From JAAYCI01 sp964369525 (GTDB lineage: Bacteria; Bacillota; Clostridia; Oscillospirales; Ruminococcaceae), in contig CAYJEW010000013.1 in the NCBI GenBank assembly GCA_964369525.1, positions 1 to 48,443 of the forward strand: DNA of 48,443 nucleotides, written 5' to 3'. A program made the translations under genes and the position numbers. The notes beneath the pieces are model-generated. The model did no database searches. It had not been told where the DNA came from and was given only the letters and a program-made list of their open reading frames with translations. Positions 26,544 through 35,754 of this stretch are shown piece after piece (position 1 is the stretch's first letter; every line of letters begins with the position of its first letter).

Positions 26544-27509
26544 GTGCAGTATGATGTTGTGGCTGTTGGGGAGTGTTTGGTGGACTGCGTTGTGCGCAGT
26601 GGAGCCGGCGCGGCTAAGCTGGAGATAGAGGGTAATGCCGGCGGTGCACCCGCAAATGTTTTGGCTATGGCTGCAAAATTAGGGCGTAAAGCCGCATTTA
26701 TTAGTAAGGTGGGAAGCGACGCATTCGGTAGCTATTTGATGGATAGCGTGGCAAGCGCCGGGGTGGACACGCATGCGATGGTAAAGAGCAGTGCGCCTAC
26801 CACCGTTGCAATGGTGGCGCTGGATGAAAGCGGTAACCGCTCGTTTGCATTTTATCGTAATGGTACGGCAGATGTGCTTTTAGAGCCAAAAGAAGTGGAT
26901 ATGCAATTGGTTTGCAGCAGTAAAATATTTCATTTTGGTTCGGTTTCGCTAACAGATGAGCCTGCACGCACCGCAACACTTATGGCGGCAAGCCGTGCGC
27001 GCGAGGCAGGCGTGAAGATATCGTTCGACCCGAACTATCGGCCGCTTTTATGGAAGGATGAAAAGGCGGCGCTGGTGGCTATGCATGAGGGAATGGCCAT
27101 GGCAGATTTTGTGAAGGTGAGCGACGAAGAAGCCGAGATGCTAAGCGGCGAACAAGACCCACAAGAAGCCGGTAAAGCACTTATGGCACGCTACAACATG
27201 GATTTTTTAGCAGTGACGCTGGGGCCTAAAGGGTGCATAGGGTTTACAAAAAATGAATGTGTGGCCATGGCGAGTTACGATGTGAAAACGGTGGATACCA
27301 CAGGTGCGGGCGATGCGTTTTGGGGTGCGGTGTTGCATCGCTTGCTGCAAAGCGAGCTGAGCAAAATGAGCAAGCAGCAGCTGGAAGAGCTGCTTATGTA
27401 CGGTAATGCGGCGGGCTCTTGCGCAACAATAGGCTACGGGGCTATTGCGCCGCAGCCAAGCGATGAGGAAATTCGCAGCTGCATGGCAAAGGCTGAATTT
27501 TTGTGCTAG
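26544..27509 (+). CDS. PfkB-family sugar kinase (fructokinase-like)
   Basis: A 321-residue ribokinase-fold kinase. NAGGAPANVLAMAAKLG is the N-terminal substrate and dimer signature, and VDTTGAGDAFWGA is the C-terminal PfkB signature with the catalytic Asp and anion hole. ScrK-like fructokinases look like this, but the substrate cannot be read from sequence. AAGGAGGG at 26529-26536 places the start at GTG 26544. It is the last gene before the 27.54-kb hairpin, so it probably shares the NulO transcript. It may supply hexose phosphate or be an unrelated passenger. Confidence 0.8.
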   Translation: MQYDVVAVGECLVDCVVRSGAGAAKLEIEGNAGGAPANVLAMAAKLGRKAAFISKVGSDAFGSYLMDSVASAGVDTHAMVKSSAPTTVAMVALDESGNRSFAFYRNGTADVLLEPKEVDMQLVCSSKIFHFGSVSLTDEPARTATLMAASRAREAGVKISFDPNYRPLLWKDEKAALVAMHEGMAMADFVKVSDEEAEMLSGEQDPQEAGKALMARYNMDFLAVTLGPKGCIGFTKNECVAMASYDVKTVDTTGAGDAFWGAVLHRLLQSELSKMSKQQLEELLMYGNAAGSCATIGYGAIAPQPSDEEIRSCMAKAEFLC

Positions 27510-27536
27510 TGTGGCCGAGCGCAAGGCATGCAAAAG

Positions 27537-27575
27537 AAAAGGCTGCCACATCCTTTTGGGATGTAGCAGCCTTTT
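27537..27575 (+). terminator. Intrinsic terminator of the NulO operon
   Basis: A two-part stem: AAAAGGCTGC with GCAGCCTTTT, and ACATCC with GGATGT, with a small T-rich loop. The A- and T-runs at both ends allow termination in either direction, though the T-run is only four bases. It lies 28 nt after the kinase stop. Confidence 0.7.
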
Positions 27576-27787
27576 GCGGGTTGGGTTAGCATTTGGCGCA
27601 CAGCGTGCGCTTGAGGATGCGGTTCCTCGCTGTAATACATACATGGCAGTAATAGCTTGCCCGATGAGGCAATACCCCCCGCAAGGCAGCGTACACACGC
27701 TAGCCTTCTTGTAAAATATATACGTCAGAGATAAGTGGAACTTTAGCACTGCGCATACAGCGCACAGAAGATATGTGAGGCAAACGC

Positions 27788-28882
27788 ATGAACTACGGGC
27801 TTTATATACATATTCCTTACTGCAAAAGCAGGTGTGCGTACTGCGATTTTTATTCGCAGGGGGGCTTTGGTGAGGTGCCTTTGCAGTATGTGCAGGCGCT
27901 GGTGCGCTCGTTTAATGTACATGCGCCAAAAGATGCACAAGGGCGTATAATTGGGCCGCAGACGGTGTATTTTGGGGGCGGCACGCCCAGCCTGCTGAAG
28001 GCAGGGCAGGTGGAGGCGATATTGCAGGCGGTGCAACCGCAAATAGGCGCCGAAATAACACTTGAGGTAAACCCTGAAAATGTTGATTATGCATATTTTG
28101 TCGATTTACAAAAATGCGGAGTGAATAGAATTTCGGTGGGGGTGCAGAGCGGGTGCGAGCAGAGCCTACGCACACTGGGCCGCAGGCATACAGCACAGCA
28201 GGCGGTGCAGGCGTTGAGAGATGCACAAAAGGCAGGGTTTAGCAATATATCCGGAGATATAATGATAGCGCTGCCGAACTACTCAAATGGTGAGTTCGAC
28301 AAGACGCTGAAGCTGCTGGGAGATGAAGGGGCGGTGCATATATCGGCGTATTTGCTAAAGCTGGAAGAACATACACCAATGGGTATGGCGCCGCCAGTGG
28401 GCATGCCAAATGCTGATGCAACGGCAGATTTTTACCTATATGCTGTGCAGCAGCTGCGCTGGCAGGGGTTTGCGCAGTATGAGATTTCAAATTTTGCAAA
28501 AGCGGGATATCAAAGCCGGCACAATCTTTTGTATTGGCGGCTGGGCAGCTGGCTTGGGCTTGGGCCTGGGGCGCACTCCTGCATGGGCGGGGTGCGATTT
28601 GCGTTTGAGCCATTGGTAGAGCAGTTTGAGCAGGGCGTGCCGCCGAAGCTGCACGGAGAGGTGACGGCACAGGACTATATAATGATGGGATTACGGCTGG
28701 CAGAGGGGTTCAGCGAAGAGGAGCTGAAGTGCAGGTTTGGTGCGCAGTTGACGCAAAATCAAAAGGAAATTTTGCATAGTTTATGTGGTGTGGGATATGC
28801 TAGCAAGACAGAAGATGGATGGGCCTTAACCAAAGAGGGAATGCTGATGCAAAATGCAATATTGGTACGGCTATTTGGGTGA
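27788..28882 (+). CDS. hemW: HemW-like radical SAM haem chaperone
   Basis: 364 residues. The N-terminus holds PYCKSRCAYCDF, the CX3CX2C cluster motif of HemN/HemW radical SAM proteins. GGGTPSLL, ISVGVQSG and YEISNFAKAGYQSRHNLLYW are HemW family landmarks. Its length is that of HemW rather than the longer HemN. HemW is thought to insert haem into respiratory enzymes. It is often annotated as oxygen-independent coproporphyrinogen oxidase, although the catalytic role differs. In many Firmicutes it sits beside lepA; here about 7 kb of glycan genes lie between. The ATG is preceded by GTGAGG at about 7 nt. Confidence 0.9.
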   Translation: MNYGLYIHIPYCKSRCAYCDFYSQGGFGEVPLQYVQALVRSFNVHAPKDAQGRIIGPQTVYFGGGTPSLLKAGQVEAILQAVQPQIGAEITLEVNPENVDYAYFVDLQKCGVNRISVGVQSGCEQSLRTLGRRHTAQQAVQALRDAQKAGFSNISGDIMIALPNYSNGEFDKTLKLLGDEGAVHISAYLLKLEEHTPMGMAPPVGMPNADATADFYLYAVQQLRWQGFAQYEISNFAKAGYQSRHNLLYWRLGSWLGLGPGAHSCMGGVRFAFEPLVEQFEQGVPPKLHGEVTAQDYIMMGLRLAEGFSEEELKCRFGAQLTQNQKEILHSLCGVGYASKTEDGWALTKEGMLMQNAILVRLFG

Positions 28883-29481
28883 AATAGGGCATTATTCACA
28901 AAATAATGTAGAGCAGAAGGATTTATGAGGAGATAAGTGGCTGAGAGGCCGGGCGGAAATTTACTGTGTAAAGTTGCAATGTATTTGTTGACGGTTAATT
29001 ATTGAGAGATTTTGGATTGTGGAAAAGCGAATTTGTTACCGCGAGGTAAGAGAGAAAAGCTGAAGATAGCCAAAAGTGTTGTTTGCAGGTGGTGAGGGGC
29101 ACTTTAGCTAACTTAGGATAGAGGAATTATGGTTTTGCGCATTGATACGAAAAATATGTGTTGCAAAGTGTACGAGGGAGGAGCAGTATTTTTTGTGGAG
29201 GGATGTGTGTGCGATTGCCTGCGGTGAGGGTGCGCGGGGCGTGGATATGCAGATGGTGTGGGAAATTATGGAAATTTGGGCAAAATAAGCGACTGAACGT
29301 AGTAAAGTAGCCTGCGGGGTATGCTGGGCGGCTCTTGAAGAGATGCGTGGATTGTGATATCCTTATACAGATATAGATGTATTATCTATTATATGGTTGC
29401 GCCATGGCAGTGCGGGTTTGATATAAGTTAGGCCATTGGCGGCAATTGCATTAGAAAAAGGGCGATGAGCGGAGGAAAATT
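28883..29481 (+). other. 600-nt region without a recognised gene
   Basis: It lies between hemW and the rmlC-like gene. The plus strand is purine-rich and stops occur often in all frames. It holds one small open frame (29129-29227) and a weak promoter-like pair, TTGAAG (29335-29340) and TATCCT (29358-29363) at 17-nt spacing. It also holds a short inverted repeat, ATAGAT-N5-ATCTAT, near 29372-29388. I could not match any known RNA family. Confidence 0.5.
29129..29227 (+). CDS. Possible 32-residue Cys-rich micro-ORF
   Basis: ATG 29129 follows GAGGA after only 3 nt and encodes 32 residues with five Cys (a CC pair near residue 11 and a C-x-C-x-C near the end). It has no recognised homology. Chance is a serious alternative, because the region is otherwise non-coding and the ribosome binding site spacing is short. 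Confidence 0.15.
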   Translation: MVLRIDTKNMCCKVYEGGAVFFVEGCVCDCLR

Positions 29482-30057
29482 TTGGCTAAGTTTAAGTTTT
29501 TGGAGACCGAGGTGCCCGGCATTGTGGTTGTGGAGCCAACACGATTTGCGGACAAGCGCGGGTTTTTTATGGAGACATGGCGGCAGGATGAGTTTGCCGC
29601 AGCAGGTATAGACGAGAGATTTGTGCAGGACAACCACAGCAAAAGCGGGCGTGGGGTGCTGCGCGGTTTACATTTTCAAAAGGAAAATACACAGGCAAAG
29701 CTTGTGCGGGTTATTTCGGGCAGGGTGTTTGACATTGGGGTGGACATTAGGCCTAACAGCCCGTTTTTTGGTAGGTGGGCCGGCGTGGAACTGAACGAAG
29801 AAAACGGCAAGCAGCTTTTTGTGCCGGCAGGGTTTGCGCATGGTTTTTTAGTGCTGAGCGACGAGGCAGAGTTTGTGTATAAATGTAGCGACTACTACAA
29901 CCCGGCCGCCGAGGGGGGCCTGCCGTGGAACGACCCAGACATAGGCGTTAGGTGGCCTGACGCCGGCGTGCCGCCGCAGCTGAGTGAAAAGGACGCTGTG
30001 TGGAAGCCGCTGGCAGAGCAAAGCTTTGAGTTTTTTGAAAGGTGGTACACCAGTTGA
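29482..30057 (+). CDS. rmlC: dTDP-4-dehydrorhamnose 3,5-epimerase
   Basis: A 191-residue cupin epimerase. RGVLRGLHFQ holds the catalytic His, VPAGFAHGF holds the conserved cupin His, and VYKCSDYYNP holds the Tyr/Asp region. Full length. RmlC makes dTDP-4-keto-L-rhamnose precursors. The rmlA, rmlB and rmlD genes are not in this window, so they must lie elsewhere, or this enzyme serves a different 6-deoxysugar. The start is TTG 29482 with GGAGG about 6 nt upstream. Its stop overlaps the TTG start of the ABC permease, so it belongs to the second export module. Confidence 0.9.
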   Translation: MAKFKFLETEVPGIVVVEPTRFADKRGFFMETWRQDEFAAAGIDERFVQDNHSKSGRGVLRGLHFQKENTQAKLVRVISGRVFDIGVDIRPNSPFFGRWAGVELNEENGKQLFVPAGFAHGFLVLSDEAEFVYKCSDYYNPAAEGGLPWNDPDIGVRWPDAGVPPQLSEKDAVWKPLAEQSFEFFERWYTS

Positions 30058-30887
30058 TTCGATACCTAAGGGCGACTATGCGTGTGTTTTTGCACTATAT
30101 GCCGCTTTTGCAGAACCTTGTGAACCGCGATATTAAGGTGAAATACAGGCGCAGCACGCTGGGGCTTGCGTGGAGCGTTTTGAACCCGCTTTTGATGATG
30201 GGGGTAATGTCGCTTATATTCGGAGTGCTGTACCAGAACATACTGGGCAACCAGCTACCGATTGTTCCTGCAACGGGTGAGCCGCCTGCGTTTATGGTGT
30301 ATGTTTTAACGGGGCAGCTTATGTTTAGCTTTTTTAACGACGCTACCACCCAGGCGATGGACTCGGTGATGGGCGGCGCGGCGCTTATTAAAAAGGTATA
30401 TATCCCTAAATATATATTCCCGCTGCAAAAGGTGATTTTTTGCCTTGTGAATACTGTGTTTGCAATGGTGTCGCTTGTTTTGGTGATTTTGCTTACAGGC
30501 ACATATGTGAATGCGTGGGTGCTTTTGGCGCCGCTGGTGCTGGTGTTTTTGTTTGGGTTTAACCTTGGGGTTGGGCTTATTTTGTCGGCGTTGGTAGTAT
30601 TTTTGCGAGATATTAAACATTTGTATAGTGTGTTTGTGTTGGCGCTTACGTACATGACACCGATATTCTACCCCGAGGCGATTTTTGGCGGCAACCGTGT
30701 GCTGGAAACTATTGTGCGCTTAAACCCAATTTACTGGTATGTGTCACTGTTTCGTCAGCTGGTGATTTATGGCAGTGCGCCTACCCTAACGCAGTGGGGT
30801 GTGCCGATTTTGTGCGCGGGTGTTGCGCTGGTGATAGGGCTGTTGGTGTTTAGAAAATCGCAAGATAATTTTATTTTGTATATATAA
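30054..30887 (+). CDS. ABC-2 type polysaccharide exporter permease (Wzm/TagG-like)
   Basis: 277 residues with six membrane helices. The N-terminus LVNRDIKVKYRRSTLGLAWSVLNPLLMM is split here only by eye: the RDIKVKYRRS-LG-WS-LNPL pattern is the hallmark of the O-antigen and teichoic acid permeases. It pairs with the ATPase next door to export polyprenyl-linked glycan. Two starts are possible: TTG 30054, overlapping the rmlC stop with AAAGGTGG 8 nt upstream, or ATG 30078 with AAGGG 6 nt upstream. I give the longer one. Identity as an exporter permease is firm. Confidence 0.88.
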   Translation: MIRYLRATMRVFLHYMPLLQNLVNRDIKVKYRRSTLGLAWSVLNPLLMMGVMSLIFGVLYQNILGNQLPIVPATGEPPAFMVYVLTGQLMFSFFNDATTQAMDSVMGGAALIKKVYIPKYIFPLQKVIFCLVNTVFAMVSLVLVILLTGTYVNAWVLLAPLVLVFLFGFNLGVGLILSALVVFLRDIKHLYSVFVLALTYMTPIFYPEAIFGGNRVLETIVRLNPIYWYVSLFRQLVIYGSAPTLTQWGVPILCAGVALVIGLLVFRKSQDNFILYI

Positions 30888-30908
30888 AAAGCAAGGGGGC
30901 TGCAGGTT

Positions 30909-31697
30909 TTGGATATTACCGTGCAGTACGTTGAGAATAACAGCCTGCCTATGGTGGAGCTGCAGCATGTGTCGCGCCGTTTTAACATGGCCAAAGAAAA
31001 GGTGGACAGCCTAAAAGAGCTGGTGCTACGCAAGTTAAAAGGTACGCTGCATTTTGAAGAGTTTTTTGCGCTGCAGGATGTGAGCCTGCGGGTGGAAAAA
31101 GGCGATGTTTACGGCCTGCTTGGGCTTAACGGCTCGGGTAAATCGACACTGCTTAAAATTATTGCCGGGGTTATGAAGCCCTCGGCAGGGCAGTGCTATG
31201 TGAGAGGCAGTGTGGCGCCGCTGATAGAGCTGGGCGCAGGGTTTGATATTGACCTTACCGGCAGGGAGAATATATTTCTTAACGGCACGGTGCTTGGGAT
31301 GAACCCGAAGTATATTGAGGAAAAGTTTGAGGAGATTGTAGAGTTTTCGGAGCTGCGCGAGTTTTTGGACGTGGCGGTGAAAAACTATTCCTCGGGTATG
31401 GTGGCGAGGCTGGCGTTTTCGGTGGCTACCATTATGAAGCCGGATATACTTATATGCGATGAGATTTTGAGCGTGGGCGACTTTTTGTTTCAGCAAAAGT
31501 GCGAGGCGAGAATGCGGGAGCTGATGAGTGGCGGCACAACCGTACTTTTGGTGAGCCACTCGATAGACCAAATAGAGCGCATGTGCAACAAGGCGGCGTG
31601 GCTGAGCCATGGGCGTGTTATGGCTCAGGGCGACTGCGCCGGCGTGTGCAACGAATACAAAGAAAATGCTCGAGCGGGAGAGCTGGGAGAATCGTGA
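30909..31697 (+). CDS. ABC polysaccharide exporter ATPase (Wzt/TagH-like, no glycan-binding tail)
   Basis: 262 residues. Walker A is GLNGSGKST, the signature loop is YSSGMVARLAFS, Walker B is ILICDEI, and HSI carries the switch His. GAGFDIDLTGRENIFLNG is typical of O-antigen and teichoic acid exporters. It ends soon after the nucleotide-binding fold and lacks the C-terminal carbohydrate-recognition domain of longer Wzt proteins, so the cargo is probably not gated by a terminal cap through that domain. The start is TTG 30909 with AAGGGGG about 9 nt upstream. The next gene's GTG overlaps the stop. Confidence 0.88.
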   Translation: MDITVQYVENNSLPMVELQHVSRRFNMAKEKVDSLKELVLRKLKGTLHFEEFFALQDVSLRVEKGDVYGLLGLNGSGKSTLLKIIAGVMKPSAGQCYVRGSVAPLIELGAGFDIDLTGRENIFLNGTVLGMNPKYIEEKFEEIVEFSELREFLDVAVKNYSSGMVARLAFSVATIMKPDILICDEILSVGDFLFQQKCEARMRELMSGGTTVLLVSHSIDQIERMCNKAAWLSHGRVMAQGDCAGVCNEYKENARAGELGES

Positions 31698-33559
31698 GCG
31701 GAGAAGACATGAAACCAGACCATAGCACAGGCGCGGACTCGCTTAGCAAGGCGGTGCGCAGAAATCTTTCGAGTGAGCGCATAAAGCTGCTGTACGAGCG
31801 AGGGCGAACTACGCTGCGCGAGCGCGGGGCGCAGGCGCTTTGGCGTGAGGTTGCATTTAGGTTTAACCTTGCAACCCGCGGGCAGACGTGGTGGTACAGA
31901 GCGGATGTACCACTGCGCAGGGAGATTTTGGCGCAGAGGGAAAGCCAGCCGAAAGACGGGCCGCTGGTGAGCGTTTTGGTGCCATTATACAACACACCAT
32001 CTGTGTTTTTAAAGCAGATGGTGCGTAGCGTTTTGGCGCAAAGTTATGAGCGGTTTGAGCTTGTTTTAGCCGATGGCAGCGACGAGGCACACGCTTATGT
32101 GGGCGAGGTAGCGCAGCGGTTTGCAAAGCGGGATGACAGGGTGCGGTACATAAAGCTTGCACAAAATAAAGGCATTAGCGGCAACACAAACGCGGCTATT
32201 GAGCAGAGCTGTGGCGGATGGATTGTGTTATTGGACCATGACGATGTGCTACAGCCTAACGCTTTATATGAGGTAGTGCGGCACGCAGGCGAGGCCGAGC
32301 TTATATATTCGGACGAGATAGTGCTGGACAGCCGCCTGAAAAAGCTGTGGAAGTATCATTTTAAAGGTGGGTACGGGCCGGACACGCTAAGAGGGTGCAA
32401 CTATATTACGCATCTGTGTGCTTTTTCGAGAGAGCTATTGCAGCGGAGCGGGGCGCAGGTTTACGCCGAGTTTGACGGAGCGCAGGACTATGACCTGATA
32501 TTGCGGCTGACAGAGCAGGCAAAAGCGGTGAAGCACATACCCAAGGTGCTGTATTTTTGGCGGCGGCACGAGCAGTCGACCACGGTGGGCATAGAGCAAA
32601 AGCCAAAAGCCGAGCAGGCGGGGCGGCTTGCGCTGCAAAGCCATATAGACCGCATTGGGCTTAAGGGCGTAGCGCAGGGGCGGCCGGGACACCCCGGAAC
32701 CTACCACATACGCTATGACATAGAGAAAAAACCGCTTGTGAGCGTGATAATTCCAAGCAGTGACCATATTGATGAGCTGGAGTGTTGTCTGAACTCCATA
32801 TACGAAAAATCCGGCTGGGACGAGCTGGAAGTGATGGTGGTGGACAACAACTCAAAAGACGCGGCAACGCCACTTTACTACAAGCAGGCACGGCAGATGT
32901 ACCCAGGGCTACGCATTGTGAAGTATGAGGGGGCCTTTAACTATTCGGCCATTAACAACTTTGCGGCAAAGCTTGCGAAGGGTGAGCATCTGTTACTGCT
33001 GAACAATGACATAGAGCTTTTGAGTGAGGGGTTTGTGCGGGAGATGCTAAGCTACAGCCAGCGCGAAGACGTTGGGGCTGTGGGGGCTATGCTTTACTAC
33101 CCTGATGATACGGTGCAACATGCCGGGCTTATTTTGGGAATTGGCGGTACGGCCGGCGTGAGCCACAAAGGCCACAAGCGGGGCGATGGCGGCGATATGT
33201 ATAGGCTGGCTACAGTGCAGAACGTTAGCGCTGTGACCGGAGCGGCGCTGATGGTGAAAGCCGCACTATATGAAAAGCTGGGCGGCCTAGACGAGCAGGC
33301 TTTTGGCGTGGCGTTTAACGATGTGGATTTTTGCCTTAGATTGCGGCGGGCGGGGTATTTAAATGTGTTTACACCGTTTGCGCAGGCGTATCATTATGAG
33401 AGCAAGAGCCGAGGGTATGACACCGAGGGCGAAAAGAAGGTAAGGTTTGACAGGGAAGCGGCGGCGTTTAAACAGCGATGGGCAGAAGAGCTGAGCCGTG
33501 GCGATGAATATTACAACCCGCATTTTACGCTGAAGACCGAAAATTTTGGGTATAGGTAG
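31694..33559 (+). CDS. Large glycosyltransferase with two GT-A (GT2) domains, copy 1
   Basis: 621 residues: a helical N-terminus of about 85 residues, a first GT-A domain beginning at PLVSVLVPLYNTP with metal motif LDHDD, and a second GT-A domain from about residue 345 (PLVSVIIPSSDH) with LLNNDIE and NDVDFCLRLRRAGY. HYESKSRG near the end is typical of this group. Two domains suggest it adds two residues or alternating linkages to a growing glycan in the cytoplasm. GTG 31694 overlaps the ATPase stop; ATG 31709 with GGAGA is an alternative start. The next gene is a paralogue of the same architecture. Confidence 0.85.
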   Translation: MSGEDMKPDHSTGADSLSKAVRRNLSSERIKLLYERGRTTLRERGAQALWREVAFRFNLATRGQTWWYRADVPLRREILAQRESQPKDGPLVSVLVPLYNTPSVFLKQMVRSVLAQSYERFELVLADGSDEAHAYVGEVAQRFAKRDDRVRYIKLAQNKGISGNTNAAIEQSCGGWIVLLDHDDVLQPNALYEVVRHAGEAELIYSDEIVLDSRLKKLWKYHFKGGYGPDTLRGCNYITHLCAFSRELLQRSGAQVYAEFDGAQDYDLILRLTEQAKAVKHIPKVLYFWRRHEQSTTVGIEQKPKAEQAGRLALQSHIDRIGLKGVAQGRPGHPGTYHIRYDIEKKPLVSVIIPSSDHIDELECCLNSIYEKSGWDELEVMVVDNNSKDAATPLYYKQARQMYPGLRIVKYEGAFNYSAINNFAAKLAKGEHLLLLNNDIELLSEGFVREMLSYSQREDVGAVGAMLYYPDDTVQHAGLILGIGGTAGVSHKGHKRGDGGDMYRLATVQNVSAVTGAALMVKAALYEKLGGLDEQAFGVAFNDVDFCLRLRRAGYLNVFTPFAQAYHYESKSRGYDTEGEKKVRFDREAAAFKQRWAEELSRGDEYYNPHFTLKTENFGYR

Positions 33560-33651
33560 TGAGAGAGAAGTGTAGCGGCGGCTTTGCGCCAGATGAGCGA
33601 AAAGAACAACGGGAACGGGAATGTTACAGATAAACGAGAGGGGGCCTTGCG

Positions 33652-35478
33652 GTGGCAGGCGAGCATAACGAGCAACAATTAAAAAAGAAGCGTAGCCGTC
33701 AGCTACGGGCTTACTTTGGCGAGATAGTGCAAAAAGAGGGACTTTTTGCGGCCTTGCGGCGCACTGTGAAGTATGTGCAGCGGCGGTATGGCAGAAAGCG
33801 GGGAAGGTTTTTGCCAAGCAGTGCAGAGCTGGAGCGTCAGCGTACGGCTGATGTTACCGGATGGCCGCTTTTGTCGGTGTGTGTGCCTGTGTACAACGTG
33901 AGCAGGCAGTTTTTTTTGGAGATGGTGGAGTCGGTAGTGCAGCAGAGCTACCAAAACTGGGAGCTGTGCATGGTGAATGCAAGCGACGACGACGCTGTGG
34001 GCGTGGATGAAGTGATGGAAAAATATGCGCAGGATGAGCGTATATTGTGCGAAAAAATAGAGAATGCGGGTATATCGGAAAATACAAACAAGGCAGCTGC
34101 CATGGCGAGCGGGCAGTATCTTTTGTTTTTAGACCATGATGATATCTTGAGCCCGAATGCGCTTTTTGAGATGGCACAGCGTATTGCGCAAACAGAGGCT
34201 GAATTTTTGTACAGCGACGAGGCGCTGTTTGAAAGTGACATACGCGCTACGTCTACCGTGGGGCATTTTAAGCCGGATTACTCGCCGCAGTATCTATTGA
34301 ATGTGAACTATATTGCGCATCTTGCGGCGGTGCGCAAGGATGTGTTTAACAAGGTGGGCGGGTTTTGCGCTGAGTTTGACGGCGCGCAAGACCACGAGCT
34401 GTATCTGCGGGTGCTGGAGCATACCGGCGGCGCAGAGCACATTAAAAAAGTATTGTACTATTGGCGCCAGCACGCGCAAAGCACCAGCACCGGTGTGGAG
34501 GCAAAGCCGTATGTGACGCAGGCGGCAAGGGCTGCTATTGCCGAGCATTTAAAGCGCATAGCTGTGCGAGGCGAAGTGCAGGACGGCAGGTTTGCCAGCA
34601 CATATAAGGTGAACTACGGCATAAAAGGACGGCCGACCGTGTCGATTGTGATACCGAGCTGTGAGCATGTGGCCGACCTTGACAGGTGCATTAGCTCGAT
34701 ATATGCAAATACCCACTACAAGCATTTTGAGGTGCTGGTGGTGGAAAATAACTCTAAAATGGTGGAGACGTTTAAGTATTATCAAGAGCTTACCGAAACC
34801 TACCCCAGCTGCAAGGTGCTTGTGTATGAGGGGGATGGCAGTTTTAATTTTTCTAAAATTTGTAATTTTGGGCGCAAGGCCGCTGCGGGCGAATATGTGC
34901 TGTTTTTGAACAACGACACCGAGGTGATTAACGGCGAGTGGCTGGGCGAGATGCTACAGCTGTGTCAGCTGGAGGGTGTGGGTGTGGTGGGGGCGATGCT
35001 TTACTACCCCGACGATACCGTACAGCATGCAGGGGTGGTTACAGGGCTTGGCGGATATGCAGGGCATAGCCACAAGTATGCACAGCGTGGCAAAAGCGGA
35101 TACATGTTTAGGCAGGCCTGCGTGCAGGAGCTTAGCGCTGTTACCGGTGCGTGCATGATGGTGAAGCGGCGGGTGTTTGACGAGGTGCGAGGCTTTGGCG
35201 AGGATTTTGCGGTGGCGTATAATGATGTGGATTTGTGCCTTCGGGTGAGGGCTAAGGGGTATTCGGTGGTGTTTACGCCGTATGCCGAGCTGTATCATTA
35301 TGAGAGCAAAAGCCGAGGCAGTGATGAAGAAGGCGCGGCAAAAGCAAGATTTAAAAGCGAGCAAGAGCTACTTTTAGAGCGGTATGGCGAGCGGCTGACA
35401 AACGACCCATACTACAGCCCTTATTTGACGCTGGATAGAGAGGACTTTACCGAAAATGATGTATTGCCACAGGAGTAA
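33652..35478 (+). CDS. Large glycosyltransferase with two GT-A (GT2) domains, copy 2
   Basis: 608 residues with the same layout as the preceding protein. The first domain begins at LLSVCVPVYNVS with LDHDD. The second begins near TVSIVIPSCEH with LFLNNDTE and NDVDLCLRVRAKGY, followed by HYESKSRG. The two genes are clearly tandem duplicates that have diverged, especially in the acceptor-side regions. The GTG start at 33652 has GAGAGGGGG about 8 nt upstream. It is the last gene of the rmlC-ABC-GT operon, ahead of a strong terminator. Donor sugars are not predictable from sequence; rhamnose is one guess from rmlC. Confidence 0.85.
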   Translation: MAGEHNEQQLKKKRSRQLRAYFGEIVQKEGLFAALRRTVKYVQRRYGRKRGRFLPSSAELERQRTADVTGWPLLSVCVPVYNVSRQFFLEMVESVVQQSYQNWELCMVNASDDDAVGVDEVMEKYAQDERILCEKIENAGISENTNKAAAMASGQYLLFLDHDDILSPNALFEMAQRIAQTEAEFLYSDEALFESDIRATSTVGHFKPDYSPQYLLNVNYIAHLAAVRKDVFNKVGGFCAEFDGAQDHELYLRVLEHTGGAEHIKKVLYYWRQHAQSTSTGVEAKPYVTQAARAAIAEHLKRIAVRGEVQDGRFASTYKVNYGIKGRPTVSIVIPSCEHVADLDRCISSIYANTHYKHFEVLVVENNSKMVETFKYYQELTETYPSCKVLVYEGDGSFNFSKICNFGRKAAAGEYVLFLNNDTEVINGEWLGEMLQLCQLEGVGVVGAMLYYPDDTVQHAGVVTGLGGYAGHSHKYAQRGKSGYMFRQACVQELSAVTGACMMVKRRVFDEVRGFGEDFAVAYNDVDLCLRVRAKGYSVVFTPYAELYHYESKSRGSDEEGAAKARFKSEQELLLERYGERLTNDPYYSPYLTLDREDFTENDVLPQE

Positions 35479-35563
35479 ATAGGAGGTAGCATATAGTGCT
35501 GTGCCGTGTGGAGATGGCGAGTAATGAGCAGATTTTTGGGCGTTTTTAAATAAGAAAGTGGAT

Positions 35564-35601
35564 AAAAAATCCGCCGAGACATTTGTCTTGGCGGATTTTT
35601 T
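35564..35601 (+). terminator. Strong intrinsic terminator of the GT/ABC operon
   Basis: AAAAAATCCGCC pairs with GGCGGATTTTTT, extended by GAGAC with GTCTT around an ATTT loop. It ends in six T bases about 120 nt after the last glycosyltransferase stop, and the A-run makes it bidirectional. Confidence 0.88.
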
Positions 35602-35732
35602 GTTTGGGGGTAATGGGTGCGTTGGGGGGGTAGGTGCTTTCAGAGGTACGACAGTTTTGGGAAGGGTGGCTATATGGCTAATGATGTATTAAAGTAGGGG
35701 GTGGCGGTGTAATGGGGTGGCATAAGACAAAT

Positions 35733-35754
35733 AAAAAGCGCCCTAAAAGGGCGC
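35733..35754 (-). terminator. Intrinsic terminator of lepA
   Basis: GCGCCC-TAAAA-GGGCGC (35738-35754). On the minus strand it is followed by a run of five T bases. It lies about 45 nt after the lepA stop. Confidence 0.8.

Noticed and set aside
28941..28946. CTGAGA element suggesting a TPP riboswitch
   Set aside because: The rest of the conserved core (the ACCCUUUGAACCUGA-type segment and its stem) is absent, and the downstream gene is not thiamine-related.
29482..30057. Complete dTDP-rhamnose pathway
   Set aside because: Only the RmlC-type epimerase is present; no rmlA, rmlB or rmlD gene is in the window.
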